Shown piece by piece: positions 7,936 through 15,911 of a stretch of 64,000 nt of DNA (positions are counted from its first letter, which is position 1; each line of letters opens with the position of its first letter). The notes beneath the pieces were generated by a model. It was given only the letters and a program-made list of their open reading frames with translations. It ran no database searches and was not told the origin of the DNA. Both the position numbers and the translations under genes were made by a program. The DNA is from Halorubrum salsamenti (GTDB lineage: Archaea; Halobacteriota; Halobacteria; Halobacteriales; Haloferacaceae): positions 1-64,000 of the forward strand of contig NZ_VCNL01000001.1 in the NCBI RefSeq assembly GCF_007671685.1, given 5' to 3'.

Positions 7936-8039
7936 CGGTCCGAACCCCGCTCGTTTCCATAAGTTATGCGTATCCATCGCGCCTCGTGCGCCTCGCATCC
8001 GCGGGGTCAGTGGGGTCTCCGGGGTTCGGACCGAACCCC
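7936..8039. repeat. 13-bp inverted repeat and 19-bp palindrome upstream of the glycosylase gene
   Basis: CGGTCCGAACCCC at 7936-7948 is repeated exactly inverted at 8021-8033. The right copy is also half of a palindrome, GGGGTTCGG-A-CCGAACCCC (8021-8039), which ends about 27 bases before the TATA-like box of the gene at 8098. It could be an operator or form a hairpin. The other bases between 7788 and 8097 show nothing further. Confidence 0.6.
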
Positions 8040-8066
8040 GGGCGGCTCCGGTCGCGGACCGAACGG

Positions 8067-8074
8067 GATTTAAC
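8067..8074 (+). promoter_or_regulatory. TATA-like box of the uracil-DNA glycosylase gene
   Basis: GATTTAAC centred about 28 bases before the GTG at 8098. This spacing supports the GTG as a leaderless start. Confidence 0.55.
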
Positions 8075-8097
8075 CGTTCCGTCGCCTATCAGGCGGC

Positions 8098-8760
8098 GTG
8101 CAGAACGTCACGGACCGAACGCGGAACCCGTTCGGGATGCGCCCGGACTGCGAGTCGTTCGTCCCCGGCTACGGCGACGCCAACGCCGACTTCCACGTGA
8201 TCGGCGACCATCCCGGTGTCCACGGCGGCGTCGACGCCGGCGTCCCGTTTACCGACGAGCCGTGGTCGACCGCGTTCCTCTCCGCGCTGGTCGAGGGGGG
8301 CCTGATCGCGGGGTTCGACGAAGACCCGGCGACTGACGACGGCGAGACCGCGGACCCGATCGCCGCCGGCCGGACGTTCTTCTCGTACCTCCACATGTGC
8401 GTCGCCGACGGCGTCCCGGACGAGGCGTCGTACGACGACATGGAGCGGTTCTTCGACGCGGAGCTCCGAGCGATCGCCGCTCACGTCCTCCTCCCGGTCG
8501 GCGCCCGCGCGACCGACCACGTCCTCCGGCAGTACACTTCGCGGGCGCACAAGACGGAGATCGATATGGACGCGCTCCACGCCGAGGAGCTGCTCGGCTC
8601 CGGCTGGCTCGTCCTCCCGGTCAAGGACCCCGCCGAGTGGACCGACGGCGACGGCGACCGGCTCGCCGCGGCGCTCCGCGAGCTCCGATCGACGGACTTC
8701 CGCCGCGAGAGCGACCTCGGACGCTTCATCGCCGGCAGCGACCCGTACCTCGTCAGGTGA
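8098..8760 (+). CDS. Uracil-DNA glycosylase family protein
   Basis: 220-residue haloarchaeal member of the uracil-DNA glycosylase superfamily, which excises uracil from DNA to start base excision repair. Recognisable parts are the early FVPGYGDANADFHVIGDHPGVHGG (uracil-pocket loop region), VPFTDEPWS, and HVLLPVGARATDHVL in the second half. It lacks the iron-sulphur cysteines of family 4 enzymes. The GTG start at 8098 is supported by the TATA-like box 28 bases upstream. Catalytic activity is inferred from family; the motifs are divergent from the classical GQDPY and HPS forms. Confidence 0.7.
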   Translation: MQNVTDRTRNPFGMRPDCESFVPGYGDANADFHVIGDHPGVHGGVDAGVPFTDEPWSTAFLSALVEGGLIAGFDEDPATDDGETADPIAAGRTFFSYLHMCVADGVPDEASYDDMERFFDAELRAIAAHVLLPVGARATDHVLRQYTSRAHKTEIDMDALHAEELLGSGWLVLPVKDPAEWTDGDGDRLAAALRELRSTDFRRESDLGRFIAGSDPYLVR

Positions 8761-8872
8761 CCGTCCCGGATCGCGGGCCGCCACCGTCCGCTGCGGCGAT
8801 TCAACCCGCTCGGCCGCGCTTATCCGATCGCTCGGGCGGATGCATGTGGGGTTCCGACATGTCTTCGAGGCT

Positions 8873-8889
8873 CCGAACGGATCGTTCGG
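8873..8889 (+). terminator. Hairpin downstream of the glycosylase gene
   Basis: CCGAACG-GAT-CGTTCGG forms a perfect 7-bp stem 113 bases after the stop. No T tract follows, so a terminator role is weak; the rest of 8761-9059 holds no gene I can support apart from a 14-bp palindrome CCCGATCGATCGGG at 9001-9014. Confidence 0.25.
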
Positions 8890-9059
8890 GCCGAATCCAC
8901 ACCATTAGTGTTCGAACGTTATTCATTCGCGGGATGGTGGTGTGATATTTGTCGCTACTCCCCGAATTTTATACTCGTCACCGCCATTCGTCAGCAGACG
9001 CCCGATCGATCGGGCGTCGGCCGTAGGACTGGTACTCCATACGGCGGCTTGGTCAGCAT

Positions 9060-9080
9060 CGGCCCTCACGGGCCGTTTTT
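9060..9080 (+). terminator. Hairpin plus T5, intrinsic-terminator-like
   Basis: CGGCCC-TCAC-GGGCCG followed directly by TTTTT on the plus strand. It lies between convergent genes, 20 bases from the stop of the asparagine-synthetase-like gene, and would end plus-strand transcripts coming from the glycosylase side. Confidence 0.45.
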
Positions 9081-9099
9081 CGCGTCGTTCGGTCCCCGC

Positions 9100-10275
9100 C
9101 TACTCCTCTGCCAGCAGCGCGTCGAGGTACTGTCCGACGTGGTCGTCCATGCGTCGTTTGAACCCCGCCCGCCGCGCGAGCCGGTCGAGCTCCCGAGAGA
9201 CGTACGTCCCGTACTGGACCGCCTTCTTATCGGCCGTCCGGACTGACTCAGGAACCCGACTGGCCGCCGCCCGGCGGAGCGCGACCTTTCGCTCGCCGTC
9301 GCTCGCGAGCAGTTCGCCCGGCAGCGCGAGCGCGGCCGCGACGATCCGGTCGTCGAGAAGCGGCGCGACCGGCTCGACCCCGGCGGCGCGGAGCGCGAGC
9401 ACGTCGCGTTCGAGCTGGTCCGGGAGCGTCCGGACGGTCTCGGTTCGCGCTCCTCGCACCGTCTCCGCCGCGACGCGGTCGTCGCCGACGGGGTCGGCGA
9501 CCTTGCTGTAGCCGCCGAACAGCTCGTCGGCACCCTGTCCCACCGCGAGCCGGCGGAAGCCGTCGGCCGCGGCCGCCTCCGCCGCGAGGTACAGCGGGAC
9601 CGCGATCGCCACGTCCATCGGGTTGCGTCGCCCGGTCGCCGCGGCGACCTCGCGGACCGCGCGCACGAGGTCGTCGTGGGCGATCTCGACGACGCGGAGG
9701 TCCAGATCCATCTCCGCGGCGGCCTCGCGGGCGGCCGCGACGTCGTGACACCCCTCGAAGCCGGCGACGTAACACGGGGCGTCCGGGACCGCGGCGGCGA
9801 CGACCCCGGAGTCGACGCCGCCGGAGAAGGCGACCGCGAGGTCGTGTCCGTCGCTCCCGGGCTCGGTTTCGATACCCCCGAGCGCGGCGTCGAGCGCCTC
9901 GTCGACCGCGGCCTGGCCGGATTCCGGATCGGTGGGCCCCTCGTCCGGAAGCGACCAGACGCGCTCGGTCCCCGCGCCCGACGCGACGGCGCCGGCCGGG
10001 ACGGGTTCCGGATCGTCGAGGTCGGTCCGGTCGAAGCTCCACGCGTCCGATTCGGTGGGGTCACCCTCCGACGCCGAATCCGCGGCGCCGCGCTCGACGA
10101 ACAGCGGCTGGCGGCCGAGCACGTCGCGGACGAGCACCGGCCCCTCGCGGTTCGGCGGATCGCGGAGCAGCCCGGCGAACCCGCGCCCTCCGGGGAAGGG
10201 GTTGCCGCCGCGGAGGGTGTCACGGACGCGCCCGGGCGATGCGCCGCGCAGATCGGAGGGCGGAACGCCTACCAT
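9100..10275 (-). CDS. Asparagine-synthetase-like protein (PP-loop domain, no amidotransferase nucleophile)
   Basis: 391 residues. The C-terminal half is an asparagine synthetase type ATP-pyrophosphatase domain with the PP-loop SGGVDSG at 151-157 and the downstream GQGADELFGGYSKVADP motif. Asparagine synthetase B adenylates aspartate and takes ammonia from a glutaminase domain. Here the N-terminal 110 residues keep the outline (FAGLLRDPPNREGPVLVRDVLGRQPLFV) but residue 2 is Val, not the catalytic Cys. It may therefore use free ammonia or act on a different substrate; that is an inference. The ATG at 10275 sits 5 bases after the stop of the PHP gene, so the two are probably one transcript. Confidence 0.75.
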   Translation of the reverse strand: MVGVPPSDLRGASPGRVRDTLRGGNPFPGGRGFAGLLRDPPNREGPVLVRDVLGRQPLFVERGAADSASEGDPTESDAWSFDRTDLDDPEPVPAGAVASGAGTERVWSLPDEGPTDPESGQAAVDEALDAALGGIETEPGSDGHDLAVAFSGGVDSGVVAAAVPDAPCYVAGFEGCHDVAAAREAAAEMDLDLRVVEIAHDDLVRAVREVAAATGRRNPMDVAIAVPLYLAAEAAAADGFRRLAVGQGADELFGGYSKVADPVGDDRVAAETVRGARTETVRTLPDQLERDVLALRAAGVEPVAPLLDDRIVAAALALPGELLASDGERKVALRRAAASRVPESVRTADKKAVQYGTYVSRELDRLARRAGFKRRMDDHVGQYLDALLAEE

Positions 10276-10280
10276 CGCGG

Positions 10281-10964
10281 TCAGCGGAGCGCGTTCAGCG
10301 CACGGAGCGCCCGGCGTTTGGCGCCGCCGCCGAACTGGCGGAGCGAGACGCGCCACGGGGTCCGTTTCCCGACGACGCTGGTCCGGCCGTCGGCGATGCC
10401 GTCGAGGATCGCCTCGGCCGAGCGGTCGTCGGCGCCGACCTCGGTCACGGCCTGTCCGACCATCTCCGAGATGTGGGCGTCGCTGCCGGCGGTCATCGGG
10501 AGCCGATTCCGGATCGCGAACTTCTCGGCCTGCCGGTTCGAGCGACCGGTGAACAGCCGGGAGTTGTACACTTCGAGGGCGTCGGCGCTCGCCAGCTGCT
10601 CGTCGGTGATGTGGGCGGCGACGCCGTGGCGGGACTTCTGGAAGGGATGCGGAACGACCGCGATCCCGCCCTGGTCGCGGATCCGATCGAGCGTCTCGTC
10701 GAAGGGGAGCCCGCTCTCGACGCGCTCGCTGATGCCGAACGCGAGGACGTGGCCCGCCGCGCTCGTCACCTCCATGCCGACGATGCCGACGAGTCCGTAG
10801 TCGGGGGCCTTCTCGGCCGCCTCGATGCTGGCGTCGATCTCGTCGTGGTCCGTGACGGCGAGCGCGTCCAGTCCGACCGCCGCCGCCTGCTCCAAGAGGA
10901 GGTCGACCGGATCACGCCCGTCGTAGGACAGCGCGGAGTGCGCGTGCAGCTCGACCGATAGCAC
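10281..10964 (-). CDS. PHP-domain metal-dependent phosphoesterase
   Basis: 227 residues with the PHP motifs in order: ELHAHSALSYDG (His-x-His), VTDHDEI, a Glu in GMEVTS, VVPHPF, and TAGSDAH. These residues bind the metal cluster used to hydrolyse phosphoesters. The substrate is unknown; related single-domain PHP proteins act on 3',5'-bisphosphonucleotides or oligoribonucleotides. It begins with GTG at 10964, and a minus-strand CTTTTTAAG box centred about 26 bases upstream supports a leaderless start. It is the first gene of a likely operon with the asparagine-synthetase-like gene. Confidence 0.88.
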   Translation of the reverse strand: MLSVELHAHSALSYDGRDPVDLLLEQAAAVGLDALAVTDHDEIDASIEAAEKAPDYGLVGIVGMEVTSAAGHVLAFGISERVESGLPFDETLDRIRDQGGIAVVPHPFQKSRHGVAAHITDEQLASADALEVYNSRLFTGRSNRQAEKFAIRNRLPMTAGSDAHISEMVGQAVTEVGADDRSAEAILDGIADGRTSVVGKRTPWRVSLRQFGGGAKRRALRALNALR

Positions 10965-10985
10965 GCGCTCAGGTTCGAGCGTCGT

Positions 10986-10994
10986 CTTAAAAAG
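10986..10994 (-). promoter_or_regulatory. TATA-like box of the PHP gene
   Basis: CTTTTTAAG on the minus strand, about 26 bases before the GTG start at 10964. Confidence 0.6.
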
Positions 10995-11054
10995 CGCCCC
11001 GGTCCGCGGCGGTTCGCGTCGATCTCTGCACGAGACTCCGTCGCTGCGATCCGA

Positions 11055-11419
11055 TATTTAAAAAGACCCGATGCGGTGGCGCGTGCCGGTGAGCGGCCCG
11101 GAGGGCCGCGAGCCGCACGCGCGAGGGAGTCGCTGGCGCCGACGGCGCCAGCGACGAGGTTGGGGAGGTGTGAGGCTGCGGTCGCGGTGCGGTCGGGGAG
11201 GATTCAAAGGGGCAGCCGCGAGGACGGCGCAGGCGACGTAAGCACCGCAGGAACGACCGTAGCGAGTGACGAGGAGCGCAACGAGCGTGCGCCGTCCTCG
11301 CGGCTGGGGCTTTGGCGGTGTTCGCCGTCACTCCGGTGTCAGCGATTTATAAGCGAGCGGCTGGGGCTTTGGCGGTGTTCACCGCGTCGACGACGGCAAC
11401 GGTATTTAAAAAGTACCGA
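11055..11419 (+). ncRNA. Dispersed structured element, copy B (complete; candidate noncoding RNA)
   Basis: The best-preserved plus-strand copy. In order: TATA-like TATTTAAAAAG (11055-11065); box GCGGTGGCGCGTGCC (11073-11087); stem 1 (11079-11086 with 11115-11122); a perfect 12-bp hairpin (11129-11140 with 11144-11155); the unpaired block GAGGTTGGGGAGGTGTGAGG (11156-11175); and a 17-bp stem 3 (11215-11231 with 11288-11304). Stem 3 extends through a GGG/GGG internal loop to CAAAG/CTTTG (11205-11209 with 11310-11314). A 24-bp 3' module (11300-11323) is repeated exactly at 11357-11380 after TTTATAAG. A box nearly identical to the first one (15 of 17 bases) closes the element at 11403-11419, 10 bases from the next gene's stop. 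Transcription is inferred from the TATA-like box. Confidence 0.6.
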
Positions 11420-11428
11420 GCGGACCGA

Positions 11429-11695
11429 TCAGAACGCGCTTTCGCCGACCGTCTCGCGGTACGTCCCGGTGCCGCGGTGGCCCGCGTCGTCCCACGTGTC
11501 GACCGCGACCAGCACGCGGGTGTTCACTGCGTCGGCCGGCGCGTCCTCGATCCGGAGCGTCGAGTCGCCGATGCGGGCGACGGCCTCGCCGCCCTCCGCG
11601 CCGGTGACCATCACCTCGATCACGTCGCCCGGCTCGTAGTCGGGGGTCGATCCCCGGAACGACAGCCCGGCGAAGAACTTGTCGAAGCGGCTCAT
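11429..11695 (-). CDS. Small TRAM/OB-like protein
   Basis: 88 residues. The core YEPGDVIEVMVTGAEGGEAVARIGDSTLRIEDAPADAVNTRVLVAVDTWD looks like a small beta-barrel of the TRAM type found in RNA-binding proteins. I do not know its function. Its ATG overlaps the TGA of the NhaC-type antiporter gene by four bases (11692-11695), so the two are translationally coupled, the antiporter first. Its stop is 10 bases from the 3' end of structured element B on the opposite strand. Confidence 0.65.
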   Translation of the reverse strand: MSRFDKFFAGLSFRGSTPDYEPGDVIEVMVTGAEGGEAVARIGDSTLRIEDAPADAVNTRVLVAVDTWDDAGHRGTGTYRETVGESAF

Positions 11696-13368
11696 GCGCG
11701 CGACACCTCCTCAGAGGTGCGGTCGGGAATGTACTCGCGCCCGAAGCCGGTGATCGCGGCGAGCAGGAAGACGATCACGAGGAACCAGCCGTGGAACACG
11801 TACGGCACGACCTCGATGGGGTTGACCACCATCTCGGGGCCGTACTCCGTGCCGAGCCCCTCGGGCCCGACCATCACCTGGTACCCGACGAGGACGCCGC
11901 CGGCCCACGGGAAGATGTACCCGAGCGCCGACGTGTTCGCGTCCAGGATGTTCGCGCGCCGGTAGCCGTTGATGTTGAACTTCTCGCCGATCCGCGCGAT
12001 GTACGGCGCGATCGCGATCTCCGCGGCGGTGTTGATCGTGATCATCCCGTTGATCGTCGCCGTGCCGAGGACCATCGTCAGTTCGGCCCGCCGGACGTTG
12101 GTCGCGACGGAGTTGAGCAGGAAGTCCTGGATCGCCGCGAAGCCGCCGCCGCGGATCATGATCTGCGCCATCGCCACGATCAAAAGCGTCAACACGATGA
12201 GCGGGAAGAAGCCGATCGCGCCGGCGTAGAGGCTCCCGCCGACGCCAGCGGTCTCGCCGACCACGACGAACGGCAGCGCGGTGAACGCCCCGGCCTCGGT
12301 CACGGTGAACGCGAGGATGTCGCTCACCGACGAGAGCCCGAACGCGAGGTTGAACGCGACGGCGACGACGATCCCCCACGAGATCGCTTCGACGATGTGT
12401 CGCCCCGCGACCGCCGTCACGATCACGACGCCCATCGAGAGCAGGTGGACCAGACCGAGTGCGGTCGCCGTCTCGCGGAGCGCGACCGACCCTTCGAGGC
12501 TCGCGCCCGACATTGCCGACCCCATGATCAGGTAGGCGATGAACGCCGGAATCGCCGCCGCGATCGCGTACTTGAACCGCGAGGCGACGACGCCGCCGAT
12601 GTCGGCGTCCTGCGTCACCGCGCTCACGATCGTCGTGTCGCTGACGGGCGCGAGGTTGTCGCCGAACACGGCGCCCGACAGGATCGCGGCGAACAGCAGC
12701 ACCGGGTTCGCGCCGATGAGGACCCCGGCCGGGAAGAAGAGGGTCACGAACGCGACGGTGGCGCCGTACCCCGTCCCGATTCCGGTCGCGAGCAGGCCAC
12801 AGAGGACGAACGCGGCCGCTGGGAACGTCGCCGCGCCGACGTTCAGCGCGTCGGCCGCGAAGATGAGCCCCTCGACGAACCCGCCGACCTGTAGCGTCTC
12901 GGCGAACATCCCGGCCCACAGCCACGCGACGATCGCTGTCGCCGCGACGCGCTGGGTCATCCCCTCGAAGATGGTGTCGGCGTACGCCTTCCAGTTCCCG
13001 CGCACGAAGAACATACCGAGGATGGTCCCGAGCAGCGCTCCGATCACCAGCCCGTTCGTGTCGCCGATACCGAGGACGCCGCTCTGGAAGATGGCCCAGA
13101 GGATGAAGAAGGCGAGCGGGACCGTGCTCGCCCACTTCCCGCCGTAGAACGTGATCCGCGGCTCGGAGCCGGTCTCCATGCCCGTATCGGCGCTGAGTCC
13201 TCCGTCGGTCACGAGTTCGTCGTCCGCCTCCAACTCGCCTTCCGTCGCGGGCCCGCCGTCGGACGCGCCGACGTCTCCCTGGCCGCGGCGACCGCCGCCT
13301 GGCGGGGCGCCGTCGGGTGGTTCGTCGCCGGTCCGCTCGATCGGGTCGCCGTCGGATTCGTCGGTCAT
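11692..13368 (-). CDS. Na+/H+ antiporter, NhaC family
   Basis: 558 residues. About 70 acidic, Gly-rich N-terminal residues precede some 12 hydrophobic segments. Family marks include FGDNLAPVSDTTIVSA, GIGTGYGATVAFVTLFFPAGVLIGANP, and the late TATINGMITINTAAEIAIAPYIA. NhaC proteins exchange external protons for internal sodium; some relatives exchange organic acids, so the cation is inferred. The ATG at 13368 opens an operon with the small TRAM-like gene. The acidic extension is probably cytoplasmic and is a haloarchaeal addition. Confidence 0.88.
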   Translation of the reverse strand: MTDESDGDPIERTGDEPPDGAPPGGGRRGQGDVGASDGGPATEGELEADDELVTDGGLSADTGMETGSEPRITFYGGKWASTVPLAFFILWAIFQSGVLGIGDTNGLVIGALLGTILGMFFVRGNWKAYADTIFEGMTQRVAATAIVAWLWAGMFAETLQVGGFVEGLIFAADALNVGAATFPAAAFVLCGLLATGIGTGYGATVAFVTLFFPAGVLIGANPVLLFAAILSGAVFGDNLAPVSDTTIVSAVTQDADIGGVVASRFKYAIAAAIPAFIAYLIMGSAMSGASLEGSVALRETATALGLVHLLSMGVVIVTAVAGRHIVEAISWGIVVAVAFNLAFGLSSVSDILAFTVTEAGAFTALPFVVVGETAGVGGSLYAGAIGFFPLIVLTLLIVAMAQIMIRGGGFAAIQDFLLNSVATNVRRAELTMVLGTATINGMITINTAAEIAIAPYIARIGEKFNINGYRRANILDANTSALGYIFPWAGGVLVGYQVMVGPEGLGTEYGPEMVVNPIEVVPYVFHGWFLVIVFLLAAITGFGREYIPDRTSEEVSRA

Positions 13369-13608
13369 GTGTCTTTCCCACGCATCCCGTCATCGACGAC
13401 CTACGTAAACCCTCGTGTCCTGCTGCCGTCGGCGCTTCGTCTCTCACCTCCGCTCGCGTCACCGATTTCACCCGTTCGCGATCGCCCGAGCGGGCCACAA
13501 GAACACGCTTAAGAACCCCGGCGCCGACCCCTCACACGGGAACAGCACAGCTGCAGATCCGACGCGCCGGGGTCTTTTCGCCCACGGCTTGGGAATGTAG
13601 CAGTGCGC

Positions 13609-13690
13609 CGACGCCTCCGGCGTCGCGGTCGGATCGCCCGCTTGCGCGGGCCGTCCGGTCGGACCGCTCGCTCCGCGAGCCGTCCGTCAG
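13609..13690 (+). promoter_or_regulatory. Three consecutive GC hairpins in the S15 leader region
   Basis: Hairpin 1 CGACGCC-TCC-GGCGTCG, hairpin 2 GCCCGC-TTGC-GCGGGC and hairpin 3 GCTCGC-TCC-GCGAGC. Hairpins 2 and 3 are each preceded by GGTCGGA and followed by CGTCCG. Their stems differ but stay paired. They lie 60-140 bases before the S15 ATG; the nearest strong TATA-like box on this strand, CTTAAGAACC (about 13508-13517), is 230 bases upstream. This could be a structured leader for ribosomal protein feedback, an inference. The rest of 13369-13747 shows only the antiporter upstream region. Confidence 0.4.
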
Positions 13691-13747
13691 CCGCGTCGCG
13701 CGGAGTCGCGGTCACGTTGCGGTTGTGCCGTTCCAACCAGATACACA

Positions 13748-14218
13748 ATGGCACGAATGCACACGCGCCGTCGCGGTTCGTCCGGTTCGGACAAGCCGGC
13801 GACGGACGAGAACCCGGAGTGGAGCGACGTCGACGTCGAGGACATCGAGTCCCGCGTCGTCGAACTGGCGGAGCAGGGCCACGACCCCAGCGTCATCGGA
13901 CTCAAGCTCCGTGACGAGGGCGTCAAGGGCGTCCCGGTGCCCGACGTGAAGCTGGCCACCGGCAAGAAGGTCACCGAGATCCTCGAAGAGCACGACGCCG
14001 ACTCGGAGCTCCCCGAGGACCTCCGTAACCTGATGTCCCAGGCCATCCGCCTGCGCGAGCACATGGCGGAGAACGGACAGGACCACCAGAACAAGCGCGC
14101 GCTCCAGAACACGGAGTCGAAGATCCGCCGCCTCGCGAACTACTACCGCGGCGACGAGATCGACGAGGAGTTCACGTACACCTACGAGAACGCCGCCGAG
14201 CTCCTCGACGAGGAGTGA
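13748..14218 (+). CDS. rpsO: 30S ribosomal protein S15 (uS15)
   Basis: 156-residue archaeal-type S15, with the N-terminal extension absent from bacteria (MARMHTRRRGSSGSDKPATDENPEW) and the conserved core GLKLRDEGVKGVPVPDVKLATGKKVTEIL, then the rRNA-binding helices ending QNTESKIRRLANYYRG. S15 binds the central domain of 16S rRNA early in small subunit assembly. The ATG at 13748 is the only reasonable start. It opens a translation-related group: RecJ-like, Pcc1 and S3Ae follow on the same strand. Confidence 0.97.
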   Translation: MARMHTRRRGSSGSDKPATDENPEWSDVDVEDIESRVVELAEQGHDPSVIGLKLRDEGVKGVPVPDVKLATGKKVTEILEEHDADSELPEDLRNLMSQAIRLREHMAENGQDHQNKRALQNTESKIRRLANYYRGDEIDEEFTYTYENAAELLDEE

Positions 14219-14334
14219 CGACGCCGACTCCGACGAACGGCCACTCCGACGGGAACGGCTCAGACGAGTAACCGAGACGACGCGACACGCAGGTCGCGAC
14301 GAACCGACACACGACCGCACCACACGACCCCACG

Positions 14335-15600
14335 ATGACCGAAGCCACATCCGCCACGCCCGCCCCCGACGCCCTCGCCGGCGTCCTCGCGGACGCGCCG
14401 TTCGTTCGGCTCGTCGCGACCGACGACGGCGACGCGGTAGCGGCGGCCGCGCTCCTCGCGCGAGCGCTGCGGACGGTCGGCACGCCGTTTCAGGTCCGCG
14501 TGTCCCGCGACCCGATCCCCGACGCCGGCGACGACGCCGTCGCGGTGACCGTCGGCGCGGACCGCGGCCCGCACGCGATCCCCGGCACGGGGCGTCCGGC
14601 GAGCACGGACGCGTTCGCGATAGCGCGCGCGCTCGGCGTCGACCCCGATCCCGTCGTCGCCCTCGCTGGCGTCGTCGCGGCGGGCTCCGTGCCCGGCACG
14701 GACGGCTCCGGCGACGCGCTGGAGGCGGCCGAACGCGCGGACCGCGTCCGCCGACGCCCCGGCGTCGCGCTCCCGACCGTCGACCTGGCGGACGGGCTCG
14801 CGGCCTCGACGCTCGTCCGGATGCCGTACTCCGGCGATACCGAGGCTGCACGCGCCGCGCTCGCCGAGATCGGGCTCCCGGCCGACCTCGACGACGACGC
14901 GCACCGGCGACTCGCGTCGCTGGTCGCCGTCGACGTCGCGGACGCGGAGGGCGCGAGCGCGCGGGCCGCCTCGGCGGTCGAACGCGCGCTCCGCCCGTAC
15001 GCGACGGCCGGGGACGCGGCGCCGTTCGAGACGGTCGGCGGCTACGCCGACGCCCTCGACGCGCTCGCCCGCGAGGCCCCCGGCACGGGGGTCGCGCTGG
15101 CGCTCGACGCCGAGCCGAGTGACGAGCTTCGGACCGCCGCGCTCGACGCGTGGCGGACCCACGGGCTCGCCGCGCACCGCGCGCTCGACGCCGCGACGAC
15201 CGGCCGGTACGACGGCTGTCTCGTCGTCCGAGTCGACCTCACGGGAGACGGCTCCGAAGGCGGGGACGGCTCCGAGGGCGGTGACGCCGCGCCCGACGCG
15301 GCCGCCGTCCTCCCGACGATCGCCCGGCTCGTCCGAGACTTTCGGTCGCCGGAACCGGTCTCGATCGCGGTCGACGAGGCCGCGGGCCGACTGGCCGCCG
15401 CGTCGACCGGCGGGGGCCGCGCAGCGGACGACGCGGACGCCGAGCCGATCGGGCTCGGCGACGCCTGCCGGTCGGCGGCGGGCGAGGTCGGCGGCGACGG
15501 CTGGGGGACCGCCGACCGCGGCGGGATCGCGGTCGACGAGAGCGAAGCGACCGACGGCGACATCACGGGCGCGCTCGCCGCGCTCAGGGAGGCGCTATGA
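14335..15600 (+). CDS. RecJ-like DHH-superfamily protein, divergent
   Basis: 421 residues, related to archaeal RecJ/GAN exonucleases of the DHH superfamily. An N-terminal motif VRLVATDDGDAVAAAALLARAL corresponds to RecJ motif I. The classical DHH triplet is not visible where it is expected (after GTGRPASTDAFAIARAL). It may therefore lack nuclease activity and serve as a scaffold, as Cdc45 does; that is an inference. The C-terminal part has DFRSPEPVSIAVDEAAGRLAAAS and a low-complexity Gly/Asp insert near residue 305. The position between S15 and Pcc1 is typical of haloarchaea. Its stop overlaps the Pcc1 start by four bases. Confidence 0.72.
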   Translation: MTEATSATPAPDALAGVLADAPFVRLVATDDGDAVAAAALLARALRTVGTPFQVRVSRDPIPDAGDDAVAVTVGADRGPHAIPGTGRPASTDAFAIARALGVDPDPVVALAGVVAAGSVPGTDGSGDALEAAERADRVRRRPGVALPTVDLADGLAASTLVRMPYSGDTEAARAALAEIGLPADLDDDAHRRLASLVAVDVADAEGASARAASAVERALRPYATAGDAAPFETVGGYADALDALAREAPGTGVALALDAEPSDELRTAALDAWRTHGLAAHRALDAATTGRYDGCLVVRVDLTGDGSEGGDGSEGGDAAPDAAAVLPTIARLVRDFRSPEPVSIAVDEAAGRLAAASTGGGRAADDADAEPIGLGDACRSAAGEVGGDGWGTADRGGIAVDESEATDGDITGALAALREAL

Positions 15601-15911
15601 GCGGGGAACCCGCTGGGGGCGGGGCGTCGACCCGGACGGCGACCGTCCGGACGACCCACGCCGACGCCGCCCTCGTCGCCGCCGCGCTCGCCCCGGACGA
15701 GACCGACTCGATGACCACCCGCGTCGACGGCGACGCGATCGAGTGCGTCGTCGAGCGGCCGACCACCGGCGGACTGCGGTCGACCGTGGACGACCACGTC
15801 GTGAACCTACGCGTCGCGGACCGAATCGTCGAGCGCGCGAGGGGCCACCTCGCGGCCGACGACGGAGGGCGCCGCTCCGACACCAACGGCGACACCGACA
15901 CCAACACATGA
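15597..15911 (+). CDS. pcc1: KEOPS complex subunit Pcc1
   Basis: 104-residue Pcc1, the dimerising subunit of the KEOPS complex that makes N6-threonylcarbamoyladenosine on tRNAs reading ANN codons. Family core: ADAALVAAALAPDETDSMTTRVDGDAIECVVERPTTGGLRSTVDDHVVNLRVADRI. It has a short polar tail. It overlaps the RecJ-like stop (ATGA, 15597-15600) and the S3Ae start (ATGA, 15908-15911), so the three are translationally coupled. The other KEOPS genes are not in the window. Confidence 0.93.
   Translation: MSGEPAGGGASTRTATVRTTHADAALVAAALAPDETDSMTTRVDGDAIECVVERPTTGGLRSTVDDHVVNLRVADRIVERARGHLAADDGGRRSDTNGDTDTNT

Noticed and set aside
9676-10800. 374-residue open frame opposite the asparagine-synthetase-like and PHP genes
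   Set aside because: It spans two real genes on the other strand and has the composition of an antisense shadow.
11073-11320. Structured element as RNase P RNA or SRP 7S RNA
   Set aside because: Those are normally single-copy, while this occurs seven times here, and their conserved core motifs are not seen.
11076-11965. Open frames across structured element B (187 and 217 residues)
   Set aside because: Peptides are low in complexity and come from stems and the antiporter antisense; frames differ between element copies, so the elements are not coding.
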